Assembly (NCBI GenBank): GCA_022821965.1
Contig: JAJECN010000056.1
Location: 62,001-126,000, forward strand
Source: Candidatus Poribacteria bacterium
GTDB taxonomy: Bacteria > Poribacteria > WGA-4E > WGA-3G
Direction: 5' to 3'
DNA: 64,000 bases
The first letter of the stretch is position 1; each line of letters starts with the position of its first letter. The notes beneath the pieces were generated by a model. It had not been told where the DNA came from. It worked only from the letters and a program-made list of their open reading frames with translations, and made no database searches. Of this stretch, positions 61,814-64,000 are shown piece by piece. Made by a program: the position numbers and the translations under genes.

Positions 61814-62683
61814 ATGAGAGACTACTACGAAATCCTCGGTGTGAAGCGAGGTGCCACTCCAGAAGAAATCAAAAAAGCCTATCGTAAACTCGCGGTTCAG
61901 TATCATCCGGATAAGAATCCCGGAGACAAAACGGCAGAGGAGAAGTTCAAAGAGGCATCGAACGCGTATTCCGTACTCTCCGATCCCGAAAAGCGACGCA
62001 TGTACGATATCCGCGGGCACGCAGGTGTTGAAGGTATGGGGTTTGAGGGGTACCGGACGATGGACGATATTTTCAGGAACCTGAACCTCGACGATATTTT
62101 TGGACGCGGTGGATTTGGTGGTTTCGGTGGATTTGGTGATGCGTTCGGTGATGCGTTCGGACAACGACGTACGACTGCTCCGCCTCGCGGACGTGATATC
62201 CGTATGAACGTCAGTATCCCTTTCGCAGACGCGGTGTTAGGTAGCAAGAAAGAGATGAATGTCCAAGGGAAACGTCTGACACTTACAATTCCACCGGGTA
62301 TTCAGGACGGAAAGACCTTACGTATTCGGGGTCATGGGGAATCCCTCGGTAATGGTATGTCTGGCGATCTGTTGGTGACGGTTTCTGTCCAATCGCATCC
62401 GACACTAACACGTGAAGGTGCTGATCTGCTAACGGACGTAAAAGTCTCTATGATAATGGCAGCGTTAGGTGGTTCCGTTCGGGTGCAAACGCTAACTGGA
62501 GATGTGTACCTAAAAATCCCGTCGGGTGCTCAACCCGGACAGCAGTTCCGATTGCGTGGGCGCGGTGGCGTAGATGCCTCCGGTAGAAAAGGTGATTTGC
62601 GAGTCCGGTTGGTTGTGGAGGTCCCGAAGTCTTTGTCTCGCAAGCAGCGGAATCTCCTGAAAGAGCTCGATAAGACGCTCTGA
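61814..62683 (+). CDS. DnaJ-family co-chaperone (CbpA-like)
   Basis: A 289-aa J-domain protein. Residues 1-70 form the J domain with HPD at 31-33 ([10 protein letters not shown]). A glycine/phenylalanine-rich linker ([14 protein letters not shown]) follows, then the two C-terminal substrate-binding domains ([36 protein letters not shown]). The zinc-finger cysteines of full DnaJ are absent, so it is type II, like CbpA. ATG 61814 begins the J domain exactly; a start at 61781 overlapping the mtnK stop would add 11 unlikely residues. Confidence 0.93.
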   Translation: MRDYYEILGVKRGATPEEIKKAYRKLAVQYHPDKNPGDKTAEEKFKEASNAYSVLSDPEKRRMYDIRGHAGVEGMGFEGYRTMDDIFRNLNLDDIFGRGGFGGFGGFGDAFGDAFGQRRTTAPPRGRDIRMNVSIPFADAVLGSKKEMNVQGKRLTLTIPPGIQDGKTLRIRGHGESLGNGMSGDLLVTVSVQSHPTLTREGADLLTDVKVSMIMAALGGSVRVQTLTGDVYLKIPSGAQPGQQFRLRGRGGVDASGRKGDLRVRLVVEVPKSLSRKQRNLLKELDKTL

Positions 62684-62764
62684 CACAAGCCGACTAGTCC
62701 CAAGGCAGTTTTAAGTTTCCTTGTCTTCAATACCGCATAATCGTGACTCAGGCGATAAAAAATG

Positions 62765-62794
62765 TTGACATTCATCAATAAGTCAGTGTAGGAT
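62765..62794 (+). promoter_or_regulatory. promoter of the Rpn-type nuclease gene
   Basis: TTGACA (62765-62770) and TAGGAT (62789-62794), 18 bp apart, followed by ATG 62801 almost at once, so the transcript would be leaderless or nearly so. Confidence 0.5.
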
Positions 62795-62800
62795 CTTTGT

Positions 62801-63736
62801 ATGCAAAAGAGTTTGCACGAATTCTTTGAAAACTTACCGCACAACCGATTCGATATTGTGAGTAAGGACATCTTTGGGACGTTCACCGAAGATTTATTGA
62901 GGAAACTGACCAATATCCCCGGACTAAAGTTCATAGAACAACTTGAGACAGAACTGCCGACCGTTGAGATACGGCGCATGGATACTTTGTCAAAGGCAGA
63001 GGTGGACGGTAGAGAAGTTTTGGTGCATATTGAGTTCCAAGTGAGTCGTGAAAGTGCACAAGACATACTGAAGCGTAAGGTCGGCTATTTCGGAAGGTGC
63101 TTTGAAAAATATGGCTTGCCGATTTTGTCTTTTACTATCTATCTCTGTTCAGATGCTGGTGGAAATGACCCGGGCGAATATAGCCAAGATTTTCCGGGAC
63201 ACAATGTGCTAATAGAGTATCAGGTGATCCGGCTGAGCGAGTTTGATGGACAATCCATCTTTGACACTGATCAGACCAGTCTGATGGCGTTTACACCGCT
63301 GATGCAACCACCGGAAGGCGTATCTGGCGTTGAATGGGTTGAGCGATGTAATAAGATAACGCTTGCCCTCCCGCTCGCGCCGGATCTGCAGAATAATTTA
63401 TTGATATGGCAATGGATTTTGAGCGGTTTGATCGTCGATCCTGCCGAAATCCGCCATCTATTGGAGGGACCTATGTTAGAATCATCGACTTACCGATATA
63501 TCCTGCAGCAAGGGATTGAGCAAGGGATTGAGCAAGGGGAAAGAAAAAATGCTGTTAAAAGCATTCTTAATGTTCTTGATGCTCGGTTCCGCGTGGGAGC
63601 AGAGCAAACGTTAAGGCTATCCCTTGAAGGTATTGAAGATTTACAACGTCTTGAACAATTACTCCGGACAGCGGCACAGGTAGAGAACTTGGAAGCGTTC
63701 ATGCGGACTTTGATAACAAACGGCAATTCCGCTTGA
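62801..63736 (+). CDS. Rpn/PD-(D/E)XK-type transposase-like nuclease
   Basis: A 311-aa protein of the Rpn/YhgA-like group. FDIVSKDIFGTFTEDLLRKL at the start, then RRMDTLSKAEVDGREVLVHIEFQ holds the D and E-x-Q version of the nuclease motif, followed by RKVGYFGRCFEKYGLPILSF. The linker has the GIEQGIEQGERK repeats common in these proteins, and a C-terminal helical tail with LEGIEDLQRLEQLLRTA. Such proteins nick DNA and promote RecA-independent recombination, and are often strain-variable. A decayed DUF433 gene follows 27 bp later. Confidence 0.8.
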   Translation: MQKSLHEFFENLPHNRFDIVSKDIFGTFTEDLLRKLTNIPGLKFIEQLETELPTVEIRRMDTLSKAEVDGREVLVHIEFQVSRESAQDILKRKVGYFGRCFEKYGLPILSFTIYLCSDAGGNDPGEYSQDFPGHNVLIEYQVIRLSEFDGQSIFDTDQTSLMAFTPLMQPPEGVSGVEWVERCNKITLALPLAPDLQNNLLIWQWILSGLIVDPAEIRHLLEGPMLESSTYRYILQQGIEQGIEQGERKNAVKSILNVLDARFRVGAEQTLRLSLEGIEDLQRLEQLLRTAAQVENLEAFMRTLITNGNSA

Positions 63737-63763
63737 TATTGTGAAACCTAAAGGTATTCAGCG

Positions 63764-64000
63764 ATGGAATTAGAAAATTACTTTGACTTCGTTGAAGAAG
63801 ATGTCATCCGGATCAAAGGAATCGCATTGACATTGAGATTGTGTTGGAAGACTATCTGGAAGGTGCGAGTCCCGAAGAAATTCTGCTACGTTATCCGACC
63901 TTAAATCTCGAAAAAATACACGCAACTATCCTCTATTACTTGGCGAAAAAAGAGGAGGTGGAGGCGTATCTTGGACGGGTGAGGCAACTTGATGAGGAAG
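63764..64000 (+). pseudogene. DUF433 protein gene with a one-base frameshift (3' end outside window)
   Basis: From ATG 63764 the frame gives MELENYFDFVEEDVIRIKG, the normal DUF433 start. At about 63820-63822 one base appears to be missing. In the next frame the protein resumes as RIDIEIVLEDYLEGASPEEI, then YPTLNLEKIHATILYYLAKK, which is classic DUF433 sequence, and runs to the window edge. In the original frame it stops after about 50 codons. DUF433 proteins resemble VapB-type antitoxins with an HTH; a paired toxin gene may lie beyond 64000. A sequencing error is possible. Confidence 0.8.

Overview
The window reads as a piece of a free-living or sponge-associated member of the Candidatus Poribacteria, or a close relative. 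This is an inference from gene content: many phytanoyl-CoA dioxygenase (PhyH) proteins, sulfatases, three mandelate racemase/enolase-superfamily enzymes, a Gfo/Idh/MocA oxidoreductase, DUF362 and creatininase-family proteins, LamG and discoidin-like secreted proteins, and a secreted LRR-cohesin-dockerin protein whose C-terminus has the NYPNPFNPETWIPY signature I associate with that phylum. No rRNA, tRNA, CRISPR array, integrase or complete insertion sequence was seen.

Layout. 1-4.1 kb: the 3' part of a TonB-dependent receptor, a PhyH enzyme and a secreted LamG protein. 4.3-12 kb, minus strand: a GIY-YIG-like protein, PhyH, DUF362 protein, a 61-aa mini-gene, an acyl-CoA synthetase, a cysteine desulfurase and a Gfo/Idh/MocA dehydrogenase. 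12.2-21.3 kb: discoidin-like lipoprotein with an MBL-cupin fusion, two divergent sulfatases, a DUF6785-type membrane protein, a LamG relic and a two-domain PhyH protein. 21.3-31 kb: small genes, a degenerate PD-(D/E)XK membrane protein, a 700-bp AT-rich leader, an unrecognised 1127-aa protein, a GT-C-like membrane protein and a pectate-lyase-like protein. 31-39.4 kb: the LRR-cohesin-dockerin protein, two near-duplicate PhyH genes flanking a Cu/Zn superoxide dismutase, another PhyH and a second DUF6785 paralogue. 39.6-54 kb: enolase-superfamily dehydratases, zinc alcohol dehydrogenase, CAAX-type protease, creatininase, nitrilase, amidohydrolase, NUDIX, PhyH, two methyltransferases and a sialidase-like protein. 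54-64 kb, more housekeeping in character: UDP-glucose dehydrogenase, MoxR ATPase, GHMP sugar kinase, HU, asd, mtnK, a DnaJ-like protein, an Rpn-type nuclease and a frameshifted DUF433 gene.

The metabolic theme is uptake and breakdown of sulfated or acidic glycans and modified small molecules: TonB receptor, sulfatases, a lyase, a sialidase-like protein, sugar-acid dehydratases, dehydrogenases and many Fe(II)/2-oxoglutarate oxygenases. A second theme is gene decay and rearrangement. Several intergenic gaps hold remnants: a LamG gene and a PhyH locus reduced to their two ends, a 61-aa gene that looks like the two ends of a Uma2 protein, a VOC C-terminus, a secreted protein cut by a TGA just after its signal peptide, a frameshifted DUF433 gene, and palindromic MITE-like elements. 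The strongest candidate for something undescribed is the 1127-aa protein at 23467-26850, with a cysteine cluster and C-terminal helix-turn-helix domains, preceded by a promoter and a perfect dyad.
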